Below, one piece after another: positions 42,983-52,533 of a stretch of DNA of 64,000 bases. The notes below the pieces were generated by a model. It was not told the DNA's origin and made no database searches. It worked only from the letters and a program-made list of their open reading frames with translations. This DNA comes from Chitinophaga skermanii (lineage in GTDB: Bacteria > Bacteroidota > Bacteroidia > Chitinophagales > Chitinophagaceae): the NCBI RefSeq assembly GCF_003259335.1, contig NZ_QLLL01000005.1, positions 186,001 through 250,000 on the forward strand. The letters run 5' to 3'. The position numbers and the translations under genes are program-made. How positions within the stretch are numbered: the stretch's first letter is position 1; each line of letters opens with the position of its first letter.

Positions 42983-43507
42983 ATGAAAAAGCTGTTGTTT
43001 TTGCTGTTGCTTACGTCGGTAACAGTTACTTCAGCACTCGCCTCGGATGGTATTAAGAATGAGAAGGAAAAGGGAGCCAACAACGGTGAGAAAGGCGCCA
43101 ATAATGGAGATAAAGACAAAGAGAAATCCGAAAAAGCCAGTACTAAAGTAGTAACGAAAACGAGTAGTAAGGTAGAAGAATTCGTGTGGAGCCTTCCACG
43201 CGAAATAGATAAAGTCGATGAAAACGACATGGAAAATGCGTTGATCGATCTTTATAAATGGTACCTACAAAACGAAACCAAGGTCAATACGAATATGCAA
43301 CAACGTAAAGACGCGGGTAAGGATATTGCTATTCCCTTTAAGGTAGATCCTAAAGTTTTGCAACAATACCTCCAATTCATCAAGAAGAATTTCCCAGGTT
43401 TAAATACCGAAGATCTAAATAAACGCACTTCAGCGTTCAGGAAAAGCTTGGAACCTGTTTCAAACCGCGATGACATGAGTTCCAATATTATGTTCTCTGG
43501 TAAATAA
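42983..43507 (+). CDS. Secreted hypothetical protein with charged linker
   Basis: This 174-residue protein is not recognised. It has a signal peptide (MKKLLFLLLLTSVTVTSALA). Residues about 25-55 are very Lys/Glu/Asn-rich with a doubled word GEKGANNG/GDK, followed by a helical domain with VEEFVWSLPREIDKVDEND and FIKKNFPGLNTEDLNKR. It is followed by the YcxB-like gene 21 bp later, so the two are probably cotranscribed. Confidence 0.7.
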   Translation: MKKLLFLLLLTSVTVTSALASDGIKNEKEKGANNGEKGANNGDKDKEKSEKASTKVVTKTSSKVEEFVWSLPREIDKVDENDMENALIDLYKWYLQNETKVNTNMQQRKDAGKDIAIPFKVDPKVLQQYLQFIKKNFPGLNTEDLNKRTSAFRKSLEPVSNRDDMSSNIMFSGK

Positions 43508-43528
43508 GATTGCCGCGGTAATGTAGAG

Positions 43529-44020
43529 ATGCCAATAGAATTCACGTACAATAAACAAGACGTTATTAATGCTTTGCGCTTCCACTTCTGGCATAGAGGT
43601 GAAATACGCGTATTGCGCATAACATTCCTTGTACTCGCCATCCTTACGATTGCCGGGTACATGACCGAGTATGTGAATTTGAATGCCTTAGTGATGATTA
43701 TGACAATGGTTGTGGTACTCTACGGTGGTATTTACTTTCTCTTACCCATCTCCACTTACAATAAAGCAGCCACTTTTAAAGATAGCATTCACTTACGTTG
43801 GAACGAGAACGGGATTCTCATCACCACCAACAAAAGCGAACGCGTACAAGAATGGAAACGTTTCAAACACGTTATCGAAACCAAAACATTCTTCTACCTC
43901 TACCGCGACGCGAAATCTTTCTTCCTCATTCCTACCAATGCATTCGAATCAGAAGCAGATCGACAAGCCTTTAGCTTGTACCTACAACAGATTTATACCA
44001 ATTACAGGATAACGTATTAA
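43529..44020 (+). CDS. YcxB-family membrane protein
   Basis: This 163-residue protein has two central membrane helices (about 29-47 and 52-70) and a C-terminal PH-like YcxB domain with W-NENGILITT, EWKRFKHVIET, YLYRDAKSFFLIP and A-FESEADRQAF. The family is widespread and uncharacterised. It ends 20 bp before the convergent PRPP-synthetase gene; a small ATACTA/TAGTAT hairpin separates them. Confidence 0.82.
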   Translation: MPIEFTYNKQDVINALRFHFWHRGEIRVLRITFLVLAILTIAGYMTEYVNLNALVMIMTMVVVLYGGIYFLLPISTYNKAATFKDSIHLRWNENGILITTNKSERVQEWKRFKHVIETKTFFYLYRDAKSFFLIPTNAFESEADRQAFSLYLQQIYTNYRITY

Positions 44021-44040
44021 TACTACGCACCCATAGTATC

Positions 44041-44973
44041 TTATGCCGGTATAGATGTAAAATAATCAAGAATCAATCCCGCCACAGATTGCACTTCCAA
44101 TAAATCATCGTGGATTTCCAACGCATTAGGATGCGTATCTGTACACACCACTTTGCTGAATAGCCCGCTTGCCTTAATCTTCTCAAAGCCGCCACCTGTA
44201 AAAATCCCGTGTGTAGTAATTACGCAAATTTCTGTTGCACCCGCTGCTTTGTAAGCCTCTGCCGCATGTATTAACGAACCTCCCGTACGAATCATATCGT
44301 CGTAAATAATAACCAATTTACCTTCTACATCTGCACTAATAGCCGTGATGTGTGTTTCCTCGCCCGACAATCTTTTCTTGAACACAAAGGCTGCTTGTAC
44401 ATGCATATCATTCGCTAACGACTCTACCCATTTCGCACGCCCTGCATCCGTACTCGCCAACACAAAATCACGCCCATCGGCAATGGCTAACGCTGCTTTC
44501 TTCACCAAATCTTTGCCGTATAAATGAACAGGACGAATATTACCTTCAAAATAGTAAGTAATACCATCCACATGTAAATCAATCAACACTACTTTATTGC
44601 CCTTGCTCGTAGCAGGTAAGCTGGAAAATAGAATAGCACGGGTTTTAGCTTTCACCACTTCACCATATTTAACAGCTCTTTCCATGGTACCATACCCGAA
44701 AAAAGGAATCACAATACTCATAGAAGCAGCGCCGTATTGAATAGCACCATGCGCTAAATCAAACAACTCCAACGTCTCTTTGTCATCAATCGTTCCGCCG
44801 ATAATCACTACATCTTTACCGTTCACATTACTGAGAATACGATGATAATGCTCCCCATCGGGGAAGTCGCGGATCTCGAGTTGACCATTCTCCCAGCCGC
44901 CATGGGAAAGGGCTAAGATGTTATTCTTAAGGTATTGATAATGCTGTGTAGCGAAGACGATTGATTGCGACAT
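44041..44973 (-). CDS. Ribose-phosphate pyrophosphokinase family protein
   Basis: PRPP synthetase makes 5-phosphoribosyl diphosphate from ribose-5-phosphate and ATP for nucleotide and amino-acid synthesis. The 310-residue length is standard. The PRPP-binding loop is VIIYDDMIRTGGSL (canonical DDMIDTAGT) near residue 211, and the ATP region has IPFFGYGTMERA where typical Prs has PYFGYARQDR. It is thus a divergent member and may be a second paralogue; the main prs may lie elsewhere. The ATG at 44973 (MSQSIVF) is preferred over the longer frame to 45039. Confidence 0.85.
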   Translation of the reverse strand: MSQSIVFATQHYQYLKNNILALSHGGWENGQLEIRDFPDGEHYHRILSNVNGKDVVIIGGTIDDKETLELFDLAHGAIQYGAASMSIVIPFFGYGTMERAVKYGEVVKAKTRAILFSSLPATSKGNKVVLIDLHVDGITYYFEGNIRPVHLYGKDLVKKAALAIADGRDFVLASTDAGRAKWVESLANDMHVQAAFVFKKRLSGEETHITAISADVEGKLVIIYDDMIRTGGSLIHAAEAYKAAGATEICVITTHGIFTGGGFEKIKASGLFSKVVCTDTHPNALEIHDDLLEVQSVAGLILDYFTSIPA

Positions 44974-45146
44974 ATCCTTTTTTCTATTGTGATGTGCCCA
45001 AAGATATTTTATTTTCGTTGTTTCGAAAGCCCTATTCACTGTTCATGAGCCGGTCAACCAGCATCGTTATCGACTTGTTATAATTTGTAGATGGGGGAAG
45101 TTTTAACTTTTCATTTGCCTATGGAAAGCTAAATTTGGAAGGTTGT

Positions 45147-45914
45147 ATGAAGCAAAATTTGTCAAAATATACTGTAGCATTGCTATTGTTTACGGTACTA
45201 GGTTTCGTTCGAGCGCAAGCGCAATTGGTAAGAACTAGTGGTATGGTATCTGATGCCGACACCCACACAGGCTTACCGGGTGTGAGTATCTGGAATAAAA
45301 CCTCCCGTCAAGGAACGGTGAGTAATGAAACCGGTCGCTACTTCTTAGAAGCGATGCCTGGTGATACCATCGAGTTTACAATGGTGAGTTACGTACGTTC
45401 AACGATTGTAATCCCCGCGATCTCATCCACGATGAACGTAGAACTAAAAAAACAAATTTTCGGCCTCCCACAAGTCACCATCCGCGGCTCCATCTATAAA
45501 CAAGATTCCTTAGCCAATCGCCAAGAATATGGCCGTTATTTCGGCTATAAACGCCCCGGCGCTGTCGACGTATTGAAAACACTCCCTTTCAACCCCGTAA
45601 CAGCCCTCTCATACTTGGTACCCAGCAAAGCCCGCAAACGCAAAGAAATGTTCGGTAAATCCCTAGAATACTGGGAAAAAGAACACTACATTGATTACCG
45701 GTTCAACGAAGAAATGATCGCCCGCATCACCAAACTAGAAGGCGACGACCTAGAAAAATTCATGAACCAATATCGCCCCTCATATTCTTTCCTACAAACC
45801 GCCTCAGAATATGATTTCCTTTTGTACATCAAACAATCGTACGAACGATTCATCGCCAACGGCAAAGGCGGCATCACCATGCCCAAAGACACCATCCCAG
45901 GCAACAACAAATAA
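45147..45914 (+). CDS. Exported carboxypeptidase-like regulatory domain protein
   Basis: This 255-residue protein has a signal peptide (cleavage near RAQAQ, residue 26) and then a CarboxypepD_reg-like domain of about 75 residues: GMVSDADTHTGLPGVSIWNK, GTVSNETGRYFLEAMPGDTI. The same domain opens SusC-type outer-membrane receptors, but here no barrel follows; the C-terminal half is charged and helical (KRKEMFGKSLEYWEKE). Such stand-alone proteins are common in Bacteroidota and uncharacterised. The start is the ATG at 45147. Confidence 0.82.
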   Translation: MKQNLSKYTVALLLFTVLGFVRAQAQLVRTSGMVSDADTHTGLPGVSIWNKTSRQGTVSNETGRYFLEAMPGDTIEFTMVSYVRSTIVIPAISSTMNVELKKQIFGLPQVTIRGSIYKQDSLANRQEYGRYFGYKRPGAVDVLKTLPFNPVTALSYLVPSKARKRKEMFGKSLEYWEKEHYIDYRFNEEMIARITKLEGDDLEKFMNQYRPSYSFLQTASEYDFLLYIKQSYERFIANGKGGITMPKDTIPGNNK

Positions 45915-45934
45915 CTACACCGCTTCAAATAAAT

Positions 45935-45962
45935 AAAAGGATGCTAATCAGCATCCTTTTTT
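45935..45962 (+). terminator. Terminator of the regulatory-domain gene
   Basis: AAAGGATGCT pairs with AGCATCCTTT around AATC, followed by T. Confidence 0.88.
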
Positions 45963-46328
45963 ATTGTCCATCAAAACAAATCAAGCTAAGACCCAAATCC
46001 CTCAAACACCCCCATTCAATTAAATGAAAAAGATGCAACGCATCTTTTTATTATTCCCACTTCTCACATCACCCCCCACCATCCCAACAAAACAGGCACC
46101 ACAAAGAACCCAATGCCCTTCACCACAGTAGCACCAAAGCCCCATCCACATCCCGATAAAACGGCGACGCAGTCTTTCGCCGTTTTTCCTCCTTTCTTTG
46201 GTTACTTTCTTTGGAGAAGCAAAGAAAGTAACAAATAGGATTTCTAATAAAGAAAACTGCCCGAAGCCGCTCACGTAAAACCATTATTAACCGCCTCCGC
46301 AGAACACACCTCCCCAGAATAAACCATC
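45963..46328. other. Intergenic region with an inverted-repeat element
   Basis: No gene is supported. The stretch is C-rich on the + strand and holds the inverted repeat at 46201-46232. The minus-strand open frame over it (46020-46274) has biased composition (Trp, Cys, Gly, Arg) and no family features. Confidence 0.5.
46201..46232. repeat. Perfect 13-bp inverted repeat, possible dispersed element
   Basis: GTTACTTTCTTTG (46201-46213) and CAAAGAAAGTAAC (46220-46232) are separated by GAGAAG. From memory, sequences whose translation reads VTFFASPKKVTKE recur in intergenic DNA of many bacteria, so this may be a copy of a dispersed repeat. Only one copy is in the window. Confidence 0.5.
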
Positions 46329-46361
46329 AAAAAAGGCTATCCCCATAATCGGAATAGCCCT
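46329..46361 (-). terminator. Terminator of the RND efflux operon
   Basis: On the minus strand GGGCTATTCC pairs with GGGATAGCC-type bases and is followed by T6. Confidence 0.82.
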
Positions 46362-46388
46362 TATAAAAAATATGATTTTAAGGAAAAA

Positions 46389-47738
46389 CTACTTTATAAT
46401 ATCCCCACGCAACCGCAGCAACTCCGTCTCCGCTACCTTGGTATTATACCTCGCTAAAATCAACCGCGTGTAAGCATCTTCCAAACTCTGTTGCGCTTCT
46501 TTCAATTCCAACGTCGTCGACACACCTTGTCTAAATCTTTCCAACGCCACCATCACGTTCTCTTTCGCTAACAAGATGTTTTCTTCTTCCAACTCGAACG
46601 CATCTTTGAAATACGTATAGTCGTTGTAAGCGTTGTTGAATTGGGTATTGAGTTTAACGATTTGATCGTCGAGCGTTAATTGTTGTGTAAGAACATCCAA
46701 CTTCGCAGCTTTCAAATTGCGATGTGCATTTAAAGCATTGAAAATAGGTACGCTTGCTGTGAAGCCATAGTTGAAGCCGTTATTCCTGTTGAAAATAGAG
46801 CTGAACTGGTTCACCGCTTGGTTAGATTTCGCTGTATTGAAATTGTAGGCCGAGTTAAAAGAAATAGTAGGGTAAAACTCACCTTTACGTTCTTTCACAC
46901 CCAGCTGTGAAATTTCAATGTTCTTTTCCAAGCCTTTCACCAAGGTGTTTGTTTTGAGGAAGTTCTCTTTCAATTCACCATATGGTAAGTTCATGTTTAC
47001 AGGAATCGTATCCAGTACATCGTAAGAAATACTCGCCTCGTTCACGGCTAACAATTGGTTGAGATTGGTTTTGCCTTGGTTAATGAGGGTCAATTGACGT
47101 AAACGAACTTGTTTCTGCGCGTTTAAATCCACCTTCGCTTGTAAGAGGTCGGTTTTAGGACCAAGGCCCGTTTGGAACTTGGCATCGCTCAATTTTACAC
47201 GTTCTTCCGAGATCGACATTTGTTCTGTGATCGCACGGAGTTGTTGTTTTAATTGAACAACGTTATAGTAACTATTAATAACAGCGGCAACCGTATTGAC
47301 CATCCTGTCTTTCACCGCTAGTTCACCGGCATCTCTCAATGCTTGTGCTTTTTCGCGGGTAGCAAACATTTTAAGGCCGTCGAATAAAGTCCATTGTAAA
47401 TTCACTGAAGCAGTAGTGTTCGTATTCTTAATACCATCTACTTCGTTTTTACTACCATTCGCAAATTCTTGTTTAGAGTGGCTATTCGTCCATAAGCGCG
47501 TAGCTGTACCATTTACACGGGGAGCTAATGCTAAGTTGGCATATTGCCAATCATTCGCTGCAAGCTCGGCCGATGTTTTAGCAAGGCGGATATCGAAGTT
47601 ATTTTTTAATGCTAGATCAATCGCTTGCTCTAATGTTAGCATGTTACTGGCTTGTGGCGCAGGTTCGGTTTGCGCCACAACGCTGGCACTGTAACCTAAC
47701 ATAAGTGCGGCGGTGATGTATACGCGGATCAATTTCAT
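46389..47738 (-). CDS. TolC-family outer-membrane efflux channel
   Basis: This 449-residue protein has a signal peptide (cleavage near VVAQ, residue 23) and the two OEP repeats of TolC-type proteins (LTLEQAIDLALKNNFDIRLAK near 34; the second repeat begins around residue 240). It forms the trimeric exit duct for the RND pump. It is the last gene of the minus-strand order adaptor, pump, channel, and a 70-bp gap with a strong hairpin separates it from the pump gene. Confidence 0.93.
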   Translation of the reverse strand: MKLIRVYITAALMLGYSASVVAQTEPAPQASNMLTLEQAIDLALKNNFDIRLAKTSAELAANDWQYANLALAPRVNGTATRLWTNSHSKQEFANGSKNEVDGIKNTNTTASVNLQWTLFDGLKMFATREKAQALRDAGELAVKDRMVNTVAAVINSYYNVVQLKQQLRAITEQMSISEERVKLSDAKFQTGLGPKTDLLQAKVDLNAQKQVRLRQLTLINQGKTNLNQLLAVNEASISYDVLDTIPVNMNLPYGELKENFLKTNTLVKGLEKNIEISQLGVKERKGEFYPTISFNSAYNFNTAKSNQAVNQFSSIFNRNNGFNYGFTASVPIFNALNAHRNLKAAKLDVLTQQLTLDDQIVKLNTQFNNAYNDYTYFKDAFELEEENILLAKENVMVALERFRQGVSTTLELKEAQQSLEDAYTRLILARYNTKVAETELLRLRGDIIK

Positions 47739-47763
47739 GGCCCTTTTTCTTCTTTTATATACA

Positions 47764-47791
47764 ACCGGTTATAACGTTCGCTATAACCGGT
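47764..47791 (-). promoter_or_regulatory. Intercistronic hairpin between pump and TolC-type genes
   Basis: ACCGGTTATA pairs perfectly with TATAACCGGT around an eight-base loop. No T run follows on the minus strand, so it is more likely an mRNA-stability or processing element, or an operator, than a terminator. Confidence 0.5.
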
Positions 47792-47808
47792 GTGATGGAT
47801 TGTTGTGA

Positions 47809-50800
47809 TTATGCGTGTGCCGATTCTACATCAGCTGTATGATCTTCATTCCTCATCATCTCATCGTATTCAGTATTCGCTGATCTTCTCGACATGTAAG
47901 AGTACATCGCCGGAATTACATACAGCGTTAATATCAACGAGAACATGATACCACCCACGATTACGATACCTAATGGTATACGGCTCGTAGAGGCTGCACC
48001 CAATGATAGCGCAATCGGTAAGGCACCTAATGCCATCGCTAAGCTCGTCATCAAAATCGGGCGTAAACGCATCGCCGACGCTTCAATTACAGCAGGACCT
48101 TTCGCCATGCCCGTATCGCGCTGGTGGTTCGCAAATTCCACGATCAAGATACCGTTCTTCGTTACCAAACCAATCAACATGATCATACCAATTTGAGAGA
48201 AGATGTTCAACGTTTGGCCAAATAATGTTAACGATAAGAAGGCACCCGCAATCGCCAATGGCACAGTAATCATGATGATGAACGGATCGATGAAGCTTTC
48301 GAACTGCGCGGCCAATACTAAGTAAATCAACACCAAAGCCAGCAAGAAGGCAAAGCTAGTGTTCGAAGAACTCTCTGCATAGTCGCGTGAAGAACCAGAT
48401 AACGCCGTTTGGAACGACTCATCCAATACGCCTTCTTTCTTCAACTTCTCGTAAATATTATTCATCGCCACAATACCATCACCAATCGTTTTACCCGGTG
48501 CTAAGCTCGCAGATACAGTGGCCGATTTATAACGGTTATAGTGATAGATAACAGGAGGACTCGTTTCTTCCGTTACCGTAATTAAGTTATCCAATTGAAT
48601 CGCTTCACCACGACTATTACGCACGTAAATGTTCTGCAAATCCGCTGGATCATCACGGTTGCCACGGAATACTTGTCCCATTACTTGGTATTGTTTACCA
48701 TTACGAACGAAGTAGCCATAACGACGGTTACTCAATGCCAATTGCAAAGTCTCAGAAATATCCGCTACCGACACACCTAGTTCAGTGGCTTTTTCACGGT
48801 TGATTTTGATACGTAACTCTGGCTTATTGAATTTCAAATCCACATCCACAATACCTTGGAACGTAGGATCAGCTAACGCTTCTTCCATGAACTTCGGCAC
48901 TGCTGCAGATAGTTTTTCGAAGTTGATATTTTGTAACACGAAGGCTACCGGTAAACCACCTCTTCTACCTACAGAAATCGTTTGTTGCTCAATCACGAAC
49001 ACACGTCCTTCTGGGAACCTATACATATTACGGTTCACCATGTTCACGATGTCTTTCTGAGAACGATTTCTTTCACGGGGATCAGTTAGCATTACGTTCA
49101 CGAAGGCACTGTTTACAGAACCTGCACCTTGGAAACCGGGTGCTGTTACGGAAAGAATGATACGTTTTTCTGGTACCGAATCGGCAATGAATGCAGTTAA
49201 TTTATCAACATAAGTATCCATGTAATCGTACGCAGTACCTTCTGGTGCTGTAACCGACATGCGGAATTGGCTACGATCTTCGAGCGGTGCCAATTCGGAT
49301 TGAATACTTTTACCAATAACATATATAATACCGAAACAAGCTAGAATGATAATCAACGCTACCCAACGCACTTTCATAAAAGCGGTTAACGAAGCCTTGT
49401 AACCATTTTCCATACCGCGGAAGAAGGGTTCCGTTTTTTCGTAGAACCAAGAATGTTTGTGCGTTTTACGGGCCAACTTCACGTTCAATACCGGTGTTAG
49501 GGTAAGTGATACGAAAGCGGAGATTAATACCGCGCCGGCTACAACAATACCGAACTCTCGGAATAGCTGTCCTACGAAACCTTGCAAGAATACAATCGGC
49601 AAGAATACGAAAGCGAGGGTGATAGAAGTGGCGATAACGGCGAAGAAGATTTCTTCAGAACCTTCCTTGGCTGCACGCATCCTGGGGTAACCCAATTCCA
49701 CTTTCTTGTAAATATTTTCCGTTACTACGATACCATCATCTACCACAAGCCCCGTTGCTAATACAATCGCGAGCAAGGTAAGAATGTTCACCGTAAAGCC
49801 ACAGAGATACATGATAAAGAAGGCACCAATTAACGATACCGGGATATCCACTAAAGGACGTAATGCCATTAACCAATCACGGAAGAATAAGTAGATAATC
49901 AAGATAACCAATACCAACGATATGATCAATGTTTCTTCTACCTCTTCAATAGAGTTTTTGATGAACACCGTATTATCCATCGCGATGTTCACACGAAGAT
50001 CGGCCGGGATATCTTTCTTGATATCGGCCAAACGTTTGTAGAACTCGTTCGAAATGGCCACGTAGTTAGAACCCGGTTGTGGTACAAGTGCAAGCGCAAT
50101 CATTGGCTCACCCGATTCTTTCAACATCGTTTCTTCGTTCTCAGGACCTAATACTGCACTACCAATATCACGAATGCGAATTTCACTGCCGTTCACGTTT
50201 TTAACAATCAGGGCATTGAATTGCTCTTCTGTATCTAAACGACCGAAAGTACGTACCGTTAACTCGGTAGCATTACCTGCAATTTTACCCGATGGTAACT
50301 CTACGTTCTCTTTCAACAAAGCAGCTTGCACGTCGCCGGGCGTAAGGCTGTAAGCAGATAACTTAGCGGGGTCGAGCCAAATACGCATCGCGTATTTCTT
50401 TTCACCCCAAATCTGGATGGTACTTACACCAGGAATTGTTTGCAACCTTTCCAACAATACGTTGGTGGCAAACTCGGTTACTTCCAACTGGTTGCGGGTG
50501 TTACTTTGAACGGTCATGGAAATGATCGCGTCGGAGTTAGCATCCGCTTTGGCTACTACCGGTGGTGCATCCAAATCGTCGGGAAGTGAACGGGTGGCTT
50601 GCGATACTTTATCGCGCACGTCGTTCGTAGCTGCTTCCAAATCTTCACCCAATTCAAATTCTACAGTAATGTTACTGCTACCTTGCGAACTGAGGGAAGA
50701 GATATTTTTAATACCGGCCACACCGTTGATCGCTTTCTCGAGTGGCTCGGTAATTTGTGTTTCAATAATATCAGAGTTCGCACCTGGGTATGAAGTACGA

Positions 50801-50940
50801 ACGTTTACGATCGGCGGATCGATGGCGGGGTAATCTCTCACCCCTAAGAATGTAAAGCCCACCACACCAAAAATCACGATAATGATATTCATCACAATCG
50901 CGAGTACTGGTCTTTTGAGCGATAAGCTAGGTAAACTCAT
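47809..50940 (-). CDS. RND-family efflux pump, inner-membrane transporter
   Basis: This 1043-residue proton-driven pump has the AcrB/MexB architecture: twelve membrane helices and two large periplasmic loops. The central helix 4 keeps the proton-relay pair in ATGLVVDDGIVVTENI. The opening LSLKRPVLAIVMNIIIVIFG and the ADVNSDAIISM-type loop (here AKADANSDAIISMTV) are typical of the HAE family. It exports hydrophobic or amphiphilic compounds with the adaptor and TolC partners. Substrate range is not readable from sequence. Confidence 0.95.
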   Translation of the reverse strand: MSLPSLSLKRPVLAIVMNIIIVIFGVVGFTFLGVRDYPAIDPPIVNVRTSYPGANSDIIETQITEPLEKAINGVAGIKNISSLSSQGSSNITVEFELGEDLEAATNDVRDKVSQATRSLPDDLDAPPVVAKADANSDAIISMTVQSNTRNQLEVTEFATNVLLERLQTIPGVSTIQIWGEKKYAMRIWLDPAKLSAYSLTPGDVQAALLKENVELPSGKIAGNATELTVRTFGRLDTEEQFNALIVKNVNGSEIRIRDIGSAVLGPENEETMLKESGEPMIALALVPQPGSNYVAISNEFYKRLADIKKDIPADLRVNIAMDNTVFIKNSIEEVEETLIISLVLVILIIYLFFRDWLMALRPLVDIPVSLIGAFFIMYLCGFTVNILTLLAIVLATGLVVDDGIVVTENIYKKVELGYPRMRAAKEGSEEIFFAVIATSITLAFVFLPIVFLQGFVGQLFREFGIVVAGAVLISAFVSLTLTPVLNVKLARKTHKHSWFYEKTEPFFRGMENGYKASLTAFMKVRWVALIIILACFGIIYVIGKSIQSELAPLEDRSQFRMSVTAPEGTAYDYMDTYVDKLTAFIADSVPEKRIILSVTAPGFQGAGSVNSAFVNVMLTDPRERNRSQKDIVNMVNRNMYRFPEGRVFVIEQQTISVGRRGGLPVAFVLQNINFEKLSAAVPKFMEEALADPTFQGIVDVDLKFNKPELRIKINREKATELGVSVADISETLQLALSNRRYGYFVRNGKQYQVMGQVFRGNRDDPADLQNIYVRNSRGEAIQLDNLITVTEETSPPVIYHYNRYKSATVSASLAPGKTIGDGIVAMNNIYEKLKKEGVLDESFQTALSGSSRDYAESSSNTSFAFLLALVLIYLVLAAQFESFIDPFIIMITVPLAIAGAFLSLTLFGQTLNIFSQIGMIMLIGLVTKNGILIVEFANHQRDTGMAKGPAVIEASAMRLRPILMTSLAMALGALPIALSLGAASTSRIPLGIVIVGGIMFSLILTLYVIPAMYSYMSRRSANTEYDEMMRNEDHTADVESAHA

Positions 50941-50994
50941 GTTAAATCTGTTTTCTTCCGTTATCCAATTAATACTACAACCAATCGCGGCCCA

Positions 50995-52050
50995 CTATTG
51001 CACTTTACTATAATTGAAAGGCATACCTGGACGCAATTGTAAAATCCCGCTAGTGATAACGGTGTCGCCAACTTGTAAACCACTGGTGATTTGGATGAGG
51101 TTTTCATCTCTTGCACCTGTTTCAACTACTACGAATTTCGCTTTGCCTTTATCGGCGATGATCACTTTCTTATCGCGGGTACCTGGAATAACAGCTTGCG
51201 AAGGAATCATAATCGCGTTAGGAATACCTTTCAACGAAATGGTGGTTTTCGCAAATGCACCTGGCAATAATTTACCATCACCATTGGGTACCAAAGCTCT
51301 TAATTTCAAAGTACGCGTTGCTAAATCAATTTTTGGATCTATCGCGTAAATGCGGCCTTTATGATTTTCGTTATCACCGGCTACGTTGAAGGTGATATCG
51401 TCGTTTACTTTAACAGCATTGCTATATTTTTCCGGTACAGCGAAGTCCACTTTCAATGGGTTCAACTGTTGGAGGGTAGTCATAATTGTAGTAGGTGATA
51501 CAATAGCACCTTCCGACACATTTCTTAAGCCGAGGGTACCGGAGAAAGGCGCGCGGATTTCTGTTTTTTGCAATTGGGCTTTATTGAATTCAATATCGGC
51601 ACCAAAGGCAGATACTTGGTTAGCGGTTACATCAACATCTTGTTGAGAAATACCGTTGATCTTCAACAACGATTCTTGGCGCGCGAGGGTGGTTTTCGCG
51701 AGTTGTTGTTGAAGGGCTAATTTTTGAAGCGTGGCTTTGATATCGCCATCATATAACTTAATTAGAAGTTGTCCTTTCTGCACTTGGGCACCTTCTTTGA
51801 AAAAGATGTTAGTGATGCGGCCTGTGATTTCTGGTTTCAATTCTACCTCTTCATTGCTTTGCAGCGTACCGCTTGCATAAATGGTTTCATCGAGCATGGA
51901 TGTTTTCACAACAAATGCATCCACTTGGTTTTGTTTGGTGTTTCCTTTACCTGCGGGCGGTGCCTGTGTTTTATCTTTCTTGCTTGTACAAGCGGCACTA
52001 GCCAATACAACGAACATCAGAACTGTGCTTAGAGTCTTATTACTGCGCAT
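50995..52050 (-). CDS. RND efflux periplasmic adaptor (membrane fusion lipoprotein)
   Basis: This 351-residue adaptor has a lipobox (LASAAC, Cys at residue 20), then the MFP order: a lipoyl half (LKPEITGRITNIFFKEGAQVQKGQLLIKL, shown by its VQKGQLL core), a helical hairpin (TLARQESLLKINGISQQDVD), a second lipoyl half and beta-barrel (APFSGTLGLRNVSEGAIV) and a membrane-proximal domain. It links the pump to the outer-membrane channel. It is the first gene of the operon. A TAAATTTG element on the minus strand at 52160-52167 is a possible -7. Confidence 0.94.
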   Translation of the reverse strand: MRSNKTLSTVLMFVVLASAACTSKKDKTQAPPAGKGNTKQNQVDAFVVKTSMLDETIYASGTLQSNEEVELKPEITGRITNIFFKEGAQVQKGQLLIKLYDGDIKATLQKLALQQQLAKTTLARQESLLKINGISQQDVDVTANQVSAFGADIEFNKAQLQKTEIRAPFSGTLGLRNVSEGAIVSPTTIMTTLQQLNPLKVDFAVPEKYSNAVKVNDDITFNVAGDNENHKGRIYAIDPKIDLATRTLKLRALVPNGDGKLLPGAFAKTTISLKGIPNAIMIPSQAVIPGTRDKKVIIADKGKAKFVVVETGARDENLIQITSGLQVGDTVITSGILQLRPGMPFNYSKVQ

Positions 52051-52303
52051 GTATATAAAAGTATAATAATTTAAAATGAGGGAATCCCTGCGACGTTATA
52101 CAACTTACTAGGCTAGGCTTTTTCCACGGCGAGGAGGCGCGGGAATACACCTAGCGCAACAAATTTAATAAATGGGTACTAACCCTACCAGTCGACGGTT
52201 TTAAATCTGGTTAAGAGGTTTAAAAGGGATTTGAATGGTGTGTTAAACGGTGTTAAGAATTTTGCATTTTAAAGCTGTAAAGTAGTATGCTGGCGTATTT
52301 GGG

Positions 52304-52375
52304 GTATATATAATATATGTAAGCACGAAAGTGCTTGATATTTAACACTATTTAACGTTGTATATATAATATATG
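52304..52375. repeat. Two 16-bp AT-rich direct repeats around a hairpin
   Basis: GTATATATAATATATG occurs at 52304-52319 and again at 52360-52375, 56 bp apart. Between them lies the hairpin AAGCACGAAAGTGCTT (52321-52336). A related AT run occurs after the gene at 52971, near 53957. Confidence 0.8.
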
Positions 52376-52533
52376 GTGTAGCCTATATGATATTACTTGT
52401 TGATAGATAAATGACTTTGTGTTGATGCTTGGGAAGCTGTTGTAAGAAAGTTGTTTGCCTTACCTTTCACCATACCTTCCCTATATGAACATATACTTTC
52501 CATCGAGCCTTTCCACTAAAGAGGAAGTACCTA

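Noticed and set aside
46020..46274. 84-codon minus-strand frame
   Set aside because: Odd composition, no recognisable family, and it covers an inverted repeat; more likely a repeat element than a gene.
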